A DNA stretch of 64,000 nt from NCBI RefSeq assembly GCF_910592395.1, contig NC_088326.1, forward strand, positions 1,865,001-1,929,000, read 5' to 3'. Every line of letters starts with the position of its first letter. Position 1 is the first letter of the stretch. Of this stretch, positions 45,978-59,140 are shown piece after piece. The DNA comes from Lineus longissimus (taxonomy: Eukaryota > Nemertea > Pilidiophora > Heteronemertea > Lineidae). A model generated the notes under the pieces. It had not been told where the DNA came from. It worked only from the letters and a program-made list of their open reading frames with translations, and searched no databases. The position numbers and the translations under genes are program-made.

Positions 45978-46803
45978 AGATACAAGTTTTTATCTGCCAA
46001 GTAATTAAGCACAATGTTGCAGGAAACGTGAGACGTCTATTGGACGATAGCATACTTGTCTGACATGTCCGATACCGGTTGAAAGGTGACATATAAGAGT
46101 GCAGTAGAGATGTCGGGAGCCGTAATGAGGAGCGCTTTGCTTACAGAAACAAAAAATGTGACTCGCTCTACCAAAACTAGGCGCTTGTCGCATCTGAACT
46201 CGACAGGTTGATACGGACTTGTTGTTCATTTCCCTATTGTAGACCTTTTGTGAAATCTATTACAAACTGATCTGGTCACATTTCACAAAAGGTCTACAAT
46301 AGGGAAATGAACAACAAGTCCGTATCAACCTGTCAAGTTCAGATGCGACAAGCGCCTAGTTTTGGTAGAGCGGGTCACAAATATATAATCAAAGCTTATA
46401 CATTTTTGGTAGATATAAAGTTATTAATCGCTCCGAGCTGTTCAACTGTTCTCAGCCAAAATGAAACACGATGCACCGATTGCCTGCTTCTCAACAGTCG
46501 TCTAGTACATCGCATCTTGTCATTGACTCGACAGAACACAAAATACACAACTCATTACTGAGATACATATATGTAGGTAGAAGTAGGTAGTTTTATGTCA
46601 TCCACGATACAAGTCTTTTTCTGCCAAGTTTATCTCGTTATCACCTTATGTAGCAGGAAATCTGAGACGTCTATTGGAAGGCAACATATTGTCTGACACC
46701 GAGGAGAGGAGACAGGAGATTGAAGCATGTCAGGAATAGTCAGGAATAGTCAGGAATAATCTGGTTCTAGTCACGCCATGCCCATGAGCAACGCTTTGCT
46801 TAT
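45978..46803 (+). repeat. Direct duplication (period ~629 bp) split by a family A MITE
   Basis: 45978-46150 and 46607-46803 share GATACAAGT, TCTGCCAAGT, GCAGGAAA, TGAGACGTCTATTGGA, TTGTCTGACA and CGCTTTGCTTA in order. The 223-bp MITE (46157-46379) lies between them, right after the first copy. A short AGTCAGGAAT triple repeat (about 46730-46756) is inside the second copy. Confidence 0.75.
46157..46379. mobile_element. 223-bp palindromic MITE, family A, copy 2
   Basis: Same length and ends (TGTGACTC, GGGTCACA) as 19508-19730, with arms nearly identical to each other and to that copy. The short spacer between the arms reads in the opposite orientation relative to copy 1 (CTATTACAAACTGAT versus ATCAGTTTGTAATAG). 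Confidence 0.92.
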
Positions 46804-49299
46804 AGGTAAATGTCAGAGTAGTGAGATCACAAATAGCCAAGGTGTCCATAAACTGCCCTACGGCTAAATGCAACGATTGCTTATTTAGAGAAGAGACGCC
46901 ATGCCCATTTTTCGATTGCTTTCATAGAAAGCCGACAATTTTTCATGATTGTGTATATGCCATTTTCTGACTTTTTTAACTCTTTAGATTTATTTTTCTG
47001 AGTAGAAAATTTCTCAGGAGTACATCTGTTGCAAAAGATGACTAGAATTTTCTGTGATAAGAAACAACCTGGCCAATTGCCGGAGCACAATCTCAACGTA
47101 TCAACTCAAGAATATGGTATTCGAGCGGGTTATGATATAAATATAAACCAGACAAGATGCGCTATCAACCAAACTGACAGTTGAGCAGAAATTATCGCAA
47201 ACCAGCATACGAAATGAGGCACCACCGGGCAAGCCGGCGGGAAAATGAACGCCAGCTGAATAATTTTGTTGAAGGTGATTGTGGCGTTTAAACAAACATG
47301 TCAGAATTATTATGTCGGTAGATACGCCGTTGTCTGATCTGTTATGAAGAAGCTCCAGTTCTGAAAATCTCTGTTTTTCAGATATGCACTTTTTGAGGGT
47401 TGCGCCATTTGTAAATACTGGTGGTCCAGGAAAAAAGAAATGCTCTTTTACAGAGCGCTGTGTAGTGCAGTTTACGCCTTCATCTTTTCCCTCTTATGCA
47501 CACTTCAAATTAAAACGTTTGAATATTATTAAAACTGGGGGGTTAACAGTTGTGGTTCTCCTTGACCAATGGTGGTGAAAAACCGATCGATGCGGTATAT
47601 TGTATTTCCAATAATTCATTGGTTGCACAAATATGAGTAGTGACGGATACCATCAGAGAGCCATCTGCTTAAAAACCCAAAGAAGATACCATCTTACAGC
47701 TCGTTATTGGATGGCTCAGGATATAGTGGTAGGTCACCTGAAGGCTATCGAGTACCAATAACACTGTATAGATTGCCTGTCCAGAGGAAGTCCGATGAGA
47801 TTTTGTCTGTGTGTTAAGAGGCCATGTATGACATGCACTGACGTACTTAGACAGCCATTTTGGATGGCAATCTCTGCCCTTGACCTTGCTTACATTGCCA
47901 ACAAAGTGAGCCACAAATTGATAGGGTCATGCTTGACATCGCGACACTTTACTGACAAAAGTCCGCATCGTCGTTTGATAACGTAATTTTGAAGTCCAAA
48001 ATGGCATCTTTTGCTGCCATGACATATCTGTACAGCCATCATCGGGTGAATTACTCGCCTAAGCTGAACACCTAAAAACATAGACGTTTCATAAGCATTT
48101 TTCAATATATTATCTCTCATAATATAACTCAGAATAAGTTGCATAAAAAGAACGATTCCAAACAAAGAACTGGTAGACGGTGGCAATATTCTGGCTGACC
48201 TTTGTATAGGTGGCCGCAGGATAAGATTCAGTCTGAGACGTTTTTTAAAGCTTCAACCATAGATAAAAATTCTAACAGTACAGTGTCAATGAACCTGAGA
48301 ACATTGAGGGATTAGATGACAATTTGCAGATAAAGAATGAGCCCTTTGACTGGCATGCAGAGGTGGTGCCCAGGGGAGACTAAGATCAAATTTGCTTTTC
48401 TGTAGCCATCGATTACCAATAACAAATGGATCCAGCCACTTGCTTGTTCTGCAAGTAGGTTGAAGTCTGACCGCGGGTTGACACAGGCGACCCCTTTGAA
48501 CAGAAATAGGGAAGAAAGAAACTGGCTGTGCACACGGCACCTGTCGGTCTCTGTTTATTCGGCGCCACATGAACATGCAACTGGACAAACAAAGATGATG
48601 GTGATACAAAAATGGACTTATTATGAGACTGTATGCCTTACTTTTGCAACTGCTGATGCTGATGCCACAGAGAAAACTGGTGATGCTATTGATTACAGAA
48701 CCAGAAATAGAATAGAAACTAGACAAAAACCTGTTGTCTCACCCCCTCAGCAATGTCTATGTTGGTTCTGCGCCAGGACCACGAAAATACCGTTAACTGT
48801 TGGCCTTTACAGAACAAGAAAACTGAAATCAGAGTAAAGCCAGGATTTTATTTGAGGAACAACTGAATATACAGTCTGCTACAGGCTTGAGCAAGTTAGA
48901 CATGAAGAAGGGATACTCATAATAGACAGTTCGGAAAAATTAAGGTGACACCACAGTTGTGAGCAATCCATTCCATCCTCGTAGCGCTCTGAGGTAGACT
49001 TTGATCTCAAATCAATCTCGAAGATCAAACAACTTTTCATACAGGTTTCAGTCAGTTCTTACAGCAATATCAGAATGAACCGTCGCTTTTTGTTTATTCT
49101 GCGGCCTCCGGTTGCTCGAACAATCCCACTATCATCGACCTTATCATATTACATTGCATGAAAGATTAGCAAGACATTTAGGTGACAAGATCGATTTATT
49201 ACAAATGTTCGATAATAGAATTTACAAGCGTAACAGGTTTGTTTGTAACTCACTTAAGGCGATCTCTTTTTGGTAAAGAAGAGGGATGGAGATCTCGGT
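46804..49299. other. Intergenic, no supported gene
   Basis: No repeat family or exon I can support. At about 48286-48837 both strands stay open for 125-146 codons in overlapping frames without recognisable domains. Confidence 0.35.
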
Positions 49300-50400
49300 C
49301 AATGTATTGATTACCGTCAGCTTAATGAGCCGACACAGAAAATAGTCCGGCAGGTACAAAGTATATACTTCGTTTGATCATCACAGTGGATATTGGCAGT
49401 TACAACTTGCTTGAGAACCCAAGCACAATACAACATTTATAACTGCATTAAGGCAGAATTTCATGCACGACGCCGGAGTTTAAGTTTTCTTGACAATTCC
49501 ACCTCTATCAAATGAATCTGAGTTAATTCCCAAACCGGGACGCTCCTACTGGTACATATCTATTACAAAGGTTTAAGAAAAAAAATCAAAGGTGTAACAA
49601 GATTATAGAGAAAGTCCAACTTCAATTTAATGCTCTCTTATAAGTAGGTAAAGCATTGAAGTAATGGAGAGAATTTGTATTTTCTAAACATAGAGAGAAC
49701 ATTCCCTTTAAAACCCTAACTGATTGAATGCCAAGGTCCCTGGGCTACAGTTGCATTGACAGATCCTTCATCATCAAGCTAATTCTAATCGCTTTCATGA
49801 CAGGTAAGGGAGACATATTCGAAGAGCTATTTATTTACAAAGGTTTGGGAATCAAATTCATCAGTGAATGAGAATTACACGAAACTCCCTTTAGGCTGTC
49901 TCGTCATGGTACAGAAGTCAGCTTAAGGGTTCAGCCTATAAATTGATTACCATCAGCTTAAAAAGGCCGACTATACTTGACTCTTGTACAATGCCAAGAA
50001 TTGACGAGACAGAAGATAATCTGGCAGGTACGAAGCATATTCTTCGCTTGATCTTCACGGTGGATATCGGCAGTTACAACTTGCTTTAGAACACAAGCAC
50101 AATACAGCATTTATAGCTACGCGAGGGGAGAAATTCATAAGCGATGCTTGAAGCCAACAAGCTTGAGCTCAAGTTTCATTGACAACTTCACCTCTATATC
50201 AAACGTATCAACTTTATTCTTTGACAAACCAGGACATTCCGCAGTGGATATTGGCAATTTCATAACGATCTGAACACGAGGAACAAACGGCATTTACAAC
50301 TGGGAGCCAACCTGCCTAGGCTCAAGTCTCATTGACATGGCCAAGTGCCTCTATCAAATGAATATATCTCGTTTCTTTGACAAATCATTGACACATCTTT
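49300..50400 (+). repeat. Degenerate repeat series, three related segments
   Basis: GATTACCGTCAGCTTAA at 49309 recurs as GATTACCATCAGCTTAA at 49944. GTGGATATTGGCAGTTACAA, ACTTGCTT, AAGCACAATACA and CACCTCTAT follow in both. A third partial series (CAGTGGATATTGGCAATT, CATTTACAACTG, CTCAAGTCTCATTGACA) starts at about 50238. Spacings are about 635 and 180 bp. Confidence 0.65.
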
Positions 50401-53400
50401 AAAGAAAGGTTTGCTACGATCATGACACGATTATAGAGGAAGTGCCCCAAGAGCCTTCTGCTTCCTTGGAAGTAGGTGTTGCAATACTGTGCATTGAAGG
50501 TGGAACATCAAGGCTTTGTAGTAAATTTGATAACAGTACCGGAGGGAAATTTTTTAGGAGGAGATGTCAGGAGCAATGTATTCTTGAAGAAAGATGTTGA
50601 TGCTTTGTTCGTGCGAGATGACTCGCTGCTTTGAAGGTACATGTACTCCTTTAGTACTGAATGAGAAGAGACACTGGGCGAAGCTGTTGCCTAAAGTCAT
50701 TAGTTCCAGGTTAGGTAACATATACCATTATCCAGTGCTCGTCGTTCTAAATGTCTCTAACAATGTGTCTGGCACGGTTCCATTCAGGAAACTTGTGAGA
50801 AAGTGCAGCGGAAGTTAAAGGAACTTAGAAACTAATAAAGTATTAGTCACAATAATGTACACTTAATGTACACTTTCGTTTCATTTGAATGACGAATACC
50901 ATTTTCAAGGAAATGATCATCATTCCGATATAGCATTCCGCGAAGTTACTATTTATAGCTCACAAGGTCATTTGCATAAGATATTGATGACGTTTTAGTC
51001 ACGTGACAGTCGGACATCGACACTTATTTCTACGCATTTGAGCTTATTTCAAAGTCAATTATCTTTGACCCTGCATTGTTTTTAGCATGAATGATACCAT
51101 AGAGTCAGAGAGAAATATTCAGAACAATTACATGTATGTAGTATTTCCAACACTCGGACATGTGCCAGATTGAATCTAACTGCCCAGTTAGAAAGGCTGA
51201 ATCCATTACGAAACCGCATGTTTGTACGACATTGCCTGTAATTCAGCGATGGGGAAATAGAGGGCAGCAGCTGCCGTGACGTCATCTTCGCGGGATGCTA
51301 TTTTTCAAAAATACACGTACCTTCAATCCTTGTAACGAACATTGTCAGATAAGATATTCAGTGTTTCGCCTCGAGGTTGAAGAAGATTACCGTTGGTTTT
51401 TGAGTTGATTGCGTGGGATGGAAGGAAGCAGTATTGGTAGCTGGGGATAACAAAATGTTATCGCTTCAAGCTATGACCACCTGTTCTGTTTTTCTGAAAT
51501 CTTTGAATCAGATTGTTTTTCCAGCTTCAGGTCACAATGTTATTTGATATTTTGTTAGTTCGTTGTGTTCTGAGGGGAAGCGCCATCCAAATAAGCGATT
51601 TCCTTCACTGCCCCCAGTGATTATATTCGCTACAATTTGCAACAGAAAGATATCTTGTCTAACTATAGAGAAGGAAACCGGTGATTGCTAGGTTCGATAT
51701 TGATCGAAGATTGCTGAGACCATCGATTCGTGTTGCAGCTGCGATGACCATCGCAAACAAGCAATTATCGATGTATGTAATCATGATCGCAAGTTCATCA
51801 TCATCATCATCATCATCATGTCCCGCAGCTGTCAGGTCATTTGGGCGACGCTGCATGCATGACTACTTGGCACCATAGGGACCGGTCCTCTGCAAGGCGG
51901 ATCAGGTCCTCTGTTCTACGTCCTGTCCAATCTGATCGCAAGTTGCAGTGATTTAAATCGCTCGTATGCGGGACACTTAAAGGTCTTGTGCACTGAGTGA
52001 TATACATGTATTCTTTTTTCTTTTATGGTTTATTGGTGTTGTAAACTTTCCATTTCCTTACTTTGATGAACTTTAAACTTTAGAAAGAGAAGAGGCCTTC
52101 TTTCTATGTAGGAAGTAAGGAGGGGCTGAATAGAATTATCAGTCATCCCTCCGCCAGCTTACCGTTCTCGGCATTGCTTAACTTTGGCGATGGGGCCGAG
52201 CAGGTCAACCACAACTTAATAAAGGAAATTTCAGCACAAATTGGATGGTTGCACACTTCTCATACCAGCAGTGTATACGGCCTGGGGAAGCAAGAATAAT
52301 TGCACAGGACATAGTGCAATATTCGCTAACACAAGCAAAGCTAACGTAAGCAGTGATGAAATACATCACAGTAATGGAATCATCCTGGTGTGATGTTATG
52401 GCCCTGTATTGATGTATCGATGCAATACCGAGATGAAAATGCGCTAACATGGTAGTTAATGACGTTTGCTACATCATTAGCTAAAGTGTTCGCTGATTGA
52501 TGCTGAAGGAGAGGGCATTGACTAAAGGGTCAAGGTCACAGTAATGGATAAAAGGCTTGATTGTGGTGACAAAGGGATGACTGGGGGGGTCAATATTTTG
52601 TGATCGTTTCTAAAACAAATGCATATAAAGCCGTGCTGCAATTAGAAATCAGACAAGAGTATACGGCAGTCAGAACGTCACCTGATTGTCCAATCAGGCC
52701 GCCATTCTGATTTGTAAACAAGCTCAAGCCAAGATGATTTTACTCACACATACACACTGCTTATGGAAATTTTGCTATTTTGCGGCCTTCGTGGTGACAC
52801 AGAAATGTCCACCTCAATTTGGGTTTCCTTTTGTCCACATGTATTGTACAGCATGCTGGTAAATAAGGGGATTTTGGGATTAGTTTGGATGGCAAAAGGG
52901 GGAGGTGAGACGGTAATAAATAGGCCTCATCCCAAATCCCGACAAGCAATTTCGGCAAATCCTGATACAATGCAGTATTTTCCCCTCCCGAATTTCCCTA
53001 TCATGATAAAACATGGGAATCTATCCTGAAAATCCCAGCTCTTTCGTTTTGCTTTCGGCATCACAAAAACTACCATTCCCATGATAAAAACGTATGATCA
53101 GTGCCATCTGAACATGCTAAATTGTATTAGCTTTGATTGCTAATGGAAGTCAACCACCATAGGGGGTCAATTAAGCTAACTGACAGACATCAATCAAGCT
53201 AATTGACAGACTACAGAAGAAATAGTAGCATCTGTTGACATCAAGCAAACAAACTTGAAAGGATTCTGAGGTTAAAGGTGTCATGATAGTCCTAAGTGAG
53301 GGTTATGATGAATTCTGCGTATTCAGTCATGAATCAACCGAAATTGCTTATCAGGAATCGTGATGAAGGCTTTTTCATAACAAGACATCGGGACAGGTAG

Positions 53401-55019
53401 GCTACCTCCATCCTGTGTGCCTATGTGCTGTACGATAGCTTGCATGTGAACGCTCGCGACGAGACATGATCAAATCAATGCATTGGAACGAAAGACACAC
53501 CTGTTCAACTGCCAATTTCTTCGCAACGTAGGTTTTTATCGATCTGTAATTTCATTAAATTGTCAAGATATTCAATTGAATCTACAAGACATGGTTTAAC
53601 GACACAAAGAGCGTTAATTGGCAGTGCTGTGTTAGAAATTAGAATCTGATGTATTCCCTAACTACAACCCGTTTGCACTTTGGTGGGGAAAGCATCACTG
53701 AGGAACAGCCGTTCGTTATAGACGTGGAGGAATCCCATCTTACCGAGTGAGACGCCTCTCAAGACAATTCACGTTAAACAAATTTGTGGCCGAGTTTGTC
53801 GACAGGAAAACTTAGAAAAGACTGGGATGGGGAAGGGGAATCTGTGAGTTTTCGCGAAGGTAAACGTTGGCGTATTTGCTCATTTTCCAATGAGGCAAAG
53901 CACAAGTACCACTAGCAGAAGGATTTTCCGACATCTTTAAATAATAGGGCTTCCCAAAATAGGGCATTAAATATCAAAGGCCAACGTTGAATGGGGTGAA
54001 TGAGGTGACCTATTTGAGTCAACTAATTAGTATTCAAACCTAGGGTCACTCTGGGCTCTCACCTCATTAACCCCATTCAACATAGGCCTTGATAAAGGTT
54101 TTCTTGTGAGATAAACACACTTTTGAACACACGGCCTGTAGGCTAAAGACTTATACCAGAGGGCAAAAAATCACACGTAACTGAATTCATCTTCCATGTG
54201 ATGGCTTTATCACAAACGAGAATCCACACTAATGTCTCATGATTTATTTGATGATCATCTTGCGTGTTGAGACTATCGTCTAGAGTTGAGCTTCCGCGCA
54301 TCGCTCACCAGCTATACGATTAATGATTACGCATTTTTTTACCAGATCAGACTGATGCACGAATACGGAGATTTTGTCTTCATGAACTGTAATCCGTGAG
54401 ATTTTAGATATTTTCAAAAAATCTTACATACGTAAATTTACAGTTCATTGATTTTTCAAAGATGACGGTTTGGATTTAAAATGCCTGCAAGCAGGGAATG
54501 TAGTGATAACGGATATAAATCAGCCATCCATTTATGAATGTGATGTCAACCGTCTGGTCTGATGTGTCAGTAAAAGGGGTAATTTCGTTATACCATGCGT
54601 ACTGTTAACCCACGAGTTATGTTGGAGATGGTGCACACTTTCCAATTAATTTTTTTTGTAAAGGTCAGTTATATTTTGATGGTGTGCTAGTAAATTGCCT
54701 CAATTCAGAGTAAACTGTCTAAATACATCAATGTATCATTAAACGTTAAAAGGGTACTGATGTGCAAGGAAAACAGAAATGCAGTTGTACACATTGCTGT
54801 TGTACAGGTATCATGCACGCAGCTTTACTGAAAATTGGTATAGAATCTTGGCGTAGACTTTTAAAGAGATGTTATTTACGAGATCCAATCATGAGTAGAA
54901 ATTGCCTATTTGGACAATGGACGTTCAATTCATTCAATTGTTGAATCTGGATCGAAAATGGGTTGCCATAGGAAGAGGTCTGCCTTACAAAAACAAATTA
55001 TAAACTTACAAGTAACTTG
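50401..55019. other. Intergenic, no supported gene apart from a LINE end
   Basis: A LINE remnant lies at 51795-51935. Otherwise I see AT-rich non-coding sequence and no coherent exon series. Confidence 0.4.
51795..51935 (-). mobile_element. LINE 3' end: ORF2 C-terminus plus (GAT)n tail
   Basis: The minus-strand frame reads DWTGRRTEDLIRLAEDR then SLWCQVVMHAASPK and TGA at 51837-51839, followed by seven GAT repeats near 51797-51820. WTG....I..AEDR..W is the usual end of several invertebrate non-LTR reverse transcriptases. The copy is strongly 5'-truncated. Confidence 0.65.
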
Positions 55020-55870
55020 AATGAAAAGGTCAGCAACCTCGGCTGCCTTGCTGTTCAAAGCAATCGTCGACTCATTCATTTCAGATGTCTCCTTGAAGGA
55101 ATTGATCAAATTACTCCACAGGAAATCACAAGAAATGTCATTTACCGACGAGGTACTAATCTTGAAATGGTCTTCGTATGTCAAAGTTACAACTCCAGTC
55201 CAGTTAAAGGCAAAAACATGTCCTCTTTGTGATCAAAAATTTGAACGTTGAACTTGAATTTGAAAGTTTCCAATTATTATATGTAGTACATGTACGTACT
55301 ATATGTAATTTTCAACAATGTCATGGAGTAGAATGATCTACAAATACTAGTAATGTCAAGTTTCAGTGATTCTACTGTAGGCCTACTAACAGTAGCGGGA
55401 ATATAATCTCAAAAGTTAGATTCAGAATGTAATTTCATTTAAGTGCGGTATCAAATTTTAGCTCTTATTACCAAATTGCAATCGGGGTCATTTTATCTTT
55501 AAGGTTATAAATAATTTTCAATTTTATGACTCGTATATTTTATTAGTGAAAATGGTGGATAGTGCTATTTGACAAATTTGCTTTCTTCAAAGTGTCCTTA
55601 ATGGGAGGAAAGTTCTATCATCGATGTGTTAATATGGAAATTAGTTGTCATCTGTCAAAGTAACAACTCTAATCAAGTTAAGGTAAATAGTAATCAGCCT
55701 GCAGTGAAAATGGATAACGGTGATATCTAAATTGCGTATTTGACACTTGACTTCCTCAAACGTGACATATTGCTAATTGGAATTAATTTGAGTTGATCGG
55801 CATAAATTTGTCAAAGCGACTCGCTCCCAACTGGTTTAACAGTAATTCTCCAAGTTAAAGCAAACTTTTC
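55020..55870 (+). repeat. Degenerate tandem repeat, ~158 bp period
   Basis: AGTGAAAATGG starts two units at 55546 and 55704. TGTCAAAG followed by AACTC/ACTCG and AGTTAA(A)G recurs at about 55180, 55660 and 55830. The 55020-55250 part is open on both strands, but its similarity to the non-coding units argues against a gene. Confidence 0.5.
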
Positions 55871-56459
55871 CGCCAAACATTCTGTAAACGCCAATTTCTT
55901 GCACCACACTATTTTTGCGATTTTTACTATTTTTGACCCTTATAAAAGTTAATCTGTTTTCGGTTTGAAATATCAGACGACAGCTTTTTCTGAGATTTTC
56001 TCGCGACTGTTCTCAGTCATGGCGGACATAGATTTTTGAGTAGTTAATATTTTAAACTTCAAACTTCAACAATAACAACCATTAACTACAAATAGAAAAC
56101 ATTTTATCAGCGCCAATTACCGATGAAAACAAGAGCACTCAACCTCTTCTGCACAGCCCACTTTCTTCACTAATTAACGATATTATATTTCAATTCCCAC
56201 TTTACTTTTGATAACATCATAGAGTAGGCAATTAGCACCTGAAGGGTTTCCATAAGATTACGTTTTTTTCTTGGAAATGACGAAGTAACTATTTTAGGTC
56301 TAAAAAGGACCCCTCCAAAATAACTCCGACACCAAAAGTGTAAAGGAAATTTTGCATAGTTGAAAATTCAAAAATTCAAAAATTCAAAAATTTAAATTCG
56401 AATTTCAAATGTTGAATGAATCAACATGGCCGCTAAACTGCTATTGAGTTCTGTCAACA

Positions 56460-57130
56460 ATGTTACTTCAAATGCATTCAGATACGAAATATCAATTTAC
56501 ATGTACATAGCCATAGGCCAGAGCCAGAGGGAACCACCGATATTTTGTTGACAGTTAACACCATAACATTTCAAGGTCATCAGTGCCATAAGAGGTACTT
56601 AACAGATCTTCAGACATCTATAACAGTCCAAATCGTAACGCCCTTGTGTAAATGCAGAGACAATGCACTCTTAAATCTACATATCAGCATAGGCTAGAGA
56701 GAAACCCTTAGGCCTTTTCCATAGAAATAAGACCATCAGGTTCAAGGTAAATTTGATATCGGCTTTTTGTGAGATCGAGCCATCATAGTTAGAGCTACGT
56801 TAAGGGGCTCTTCAGATATACCACTCACAATGCATCGCACTTCTTAAAACGCTGTGCAGAATAAGTAATGTTAAATGTACCCAGCAAATAGACCAGGGAC
56901 TGCCGATATTCAGAATACCATTAGCTTTTAAAATTCAATATCGGCTTTTGTGACTCTTCAGTAGAAAGATTCAGATGCATAGCGGTTCAACTTGAAACTG
57001 CCCATCACCAGCAATTCCGAACTTATTGGGTCTCCCGTCATTCACCCCGGCCCAAAATACACTATATAATGCATAGTCATACAGTGTACATTGCGCATGC
57101 ATTATAAGCATAGGCAAAGAGCACTGTAGA
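56460..57130 (+). repeat. Degenerate repeats, roughly 190-200 bp
   Basis: AATGCA..., CATAGGC.AGAG and GATATCGGCTTTTTGTGA or CAATATCGGCTTTTGTGAC blocks recur at about 56495, 56690, 56830-56960 and 57090. Boundaries are uncertain. Confidence 0.4.
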
Positions 57131-57397
57131 TAACTTGCCAACAGCAGAAGGTAATCTTTGGGGATATAGAACATGCATATGCTTATCGGAAAGAAAACAA
57201 GTTTTTCCTTGTTTTGAAAACCAAGAGGGCACACAGAGCAGAGCACACAGAGATGTCAAAGAATCCACTCAGATGGCTTAGGATCTTCAACTGGATGAAG
57301 TCGACAGAGACAAGAGCGAAGGGCAGAATATATAAGGTAGAAGTGCGTCCATCAGAACCACCTCTTACCCCAGCAAGACAAGAAATCGCCGACAGAC

Positions 57398-57660
57398 TGC
57401 TCTGAAGTAGAGCTTTTAGCTATCTGTTTGCAGAGCTTTTATCTGAAGAGTAGGTGCCTGATGAGGAGGGCTTGTCAACCTCCGTAAATATCGTGCGGAT
57501 GTCAAGTCAGTCCCGCCAGAATAAATACTTGTTCCAGTCTGGGAAGTATTGGTCAACTGGCTGCCGTGAAGTAGAGCCTTCAGCTGCTTGTTGGCAGAGG
57601 AAGGCGACATATACATGTTGGCATTGCAACATAGCTCGTGTGGATGTCAGTCATAATCGG
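57398..57660 (+). repeat. Two-copy tandem duplication, ~163 bp period
   Basis: TGAAGTAGAGCTTTTAGCT...TTTGCAGAG...CGTGCGGATGTCAAGTCA (from 57401) pairs with TGAAGTAGAGCCTTCAGCT...TTGGCAGAGG...CGTGTGGATGTCAGTCA (from 57566). Confidence 0.65.
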
Positions 57661-57721
57661 CTTGAAAGGCAGAAGAATGGTATTGAATGGGAAGTTTTTA
57701 TGAAGGGTCGTTTTGCACGCC

Positions 57722-57918
57722 TAATAGGGTTCACGTTGTCACTTGTCATGATTCATTTGTCACGAGTTGACCAAGTTTGGCTTGAAAACATGACGTGAGG
57801 GTGAAAAGTGACATCGTGAATCGTATGTAGCTCGCTCTTTGGAAATGACTTGTTCGTTCTTCATGTCACGCTTGAAAAGTGAACAGTGACAAGTAACATG
57901 TTCAAACGTGAACTCTAT
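57722..57918. mobile_element. MITE family C, copy 2
   Basis: Left GGGTTCACGTTGTCACTTGT and right AACGTGAACTCTAT are inverted repeats. Internal CGCTCTTTGGAAATGACTTG is the reverse complement of the block in copy 1. Confidence 0.85.
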
Positions 57919-58960
57919 GTCGCAGCTTAGTACATGTAGCTGCTTAATCTACCACTGAGCGTTGGTGTGACGATATCCCAGCATTCCGTCCCTTCCATGC
58001 ACTGTTGCCCTCCGATATAGCCAAACGATAATAAAGCAATTTCCTATCAAGACCAAAGTGATTTCGAGTGTGAGATGAAATCATGAGTTTCATGGTCAGA
58101 CAAACAGAAACCTAATTTCCATTTGAACACAACATCATTTTTGGATGACGACTACACCAGTGTTTTTCTAACATAATTGAAGAGCATTATTCCACCCAGA
58201 ACAGAACCACTTGGCTTGTTGGTAGGCTACCCTGATTCTGGCAAGCTGGAGAATCGATTCACAAGGACGATAATGGCGTGATAAAGGTTTTAAATCATGA
58301 ATATCTTGATTATTGATACACTGGGATGTCACAAACATCTGTTGAAAGCACTATATTTATTTACTGCTGCAGGCTTGGAAAATGGCATTGGAAGTGCTTT
58401 TTGCTGGCAGCCGCACCATCATATCACATCTAGTTTTGTGGATCATGTCTAAAATGGAGGACAATTGTTATAGCTTTTGTCTGATATAAAATCCATACAG
58501 TTTAGATTTCAGTCAAGAATAGTCTTGCAGCTGTGGCTCAGCCGGAACATGCGTCATATGTTTTGACATGAACAGTTTTTACAATAATTTTTTTTTTACA
58601 ATCTCTACATATAATGAAGTCTCATTATTGAATGCTGGTCTATATCTAGGGCCCCGGTCCAATGCCAGCCATGCTGATATGCCCATCTTTCCGACAGCTC
58701 ACTATCGTACAAAAATACCTAATCCCTAGGAGCTGAGATTATTTCTCGATCTTGTCAGACAAGGAACATCATTGAGCATATCACTTTGAAAACAGCAATT
58801 GCGCTGGAACAGACCTGGCCTTCCTTCTGACCCAGTTCAACCAAGGCAGTCACAGAATGATACATAATTCAAATTACCGTACGAGACTGAAACTCTCTTG
58901 TGACTCCTTAGTTTCCTTCCCTTTGACTTGGACGTAGCGCTTTCTCCAGGGAATTGATCA
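57919..58960. other. Intergenic, no supported feature
   Basis: I see no coherent reading frame or repeat here. Confidence 0.3.
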
Positions 58961-59140
58961 TAGCACCACCAACTCTACAGTGGGTCATTCGACTCGCCTT
59001 AGCACACCACCAACTTGACAGTGGGTCATTCCCTTAGCACCACCAACTAACTATACAGTTGGTCATGTGACTCGCTGGCTTAGCACACCACCAACTTGAC
59101 CGAGGAGTTTTGCCAAAGCACACCACCAACTTGACACTCA
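58961..59140 (+). repeat. Tandem repeat, ~40-45 bp unit
   Basis: TAGCACACCACCAACTTGACAGTGGGTCATTC-type units recur four to five times with small indels. Confidence 0.85.

Noticed and set aside
48286-48837. Overlapping long frames on both strands (146 and 125 codons)
   Set aside because: Both strands are open over the same DNA, no family resemblance and no splice partners; likely chance.
54930-55251. Opposing 76- to 84-codon frames, one with a CPLCDQKF zinc-finger-like end
   Set aside because: The same DNA aligns with degenerate non-coding tandem units at 55.5-55.9 kb, so the frames are probably incidental.
57454-57798. 114-codon plus-strand frame
   Set aside because: It runs through a tandem duplication and into a family C MITE.
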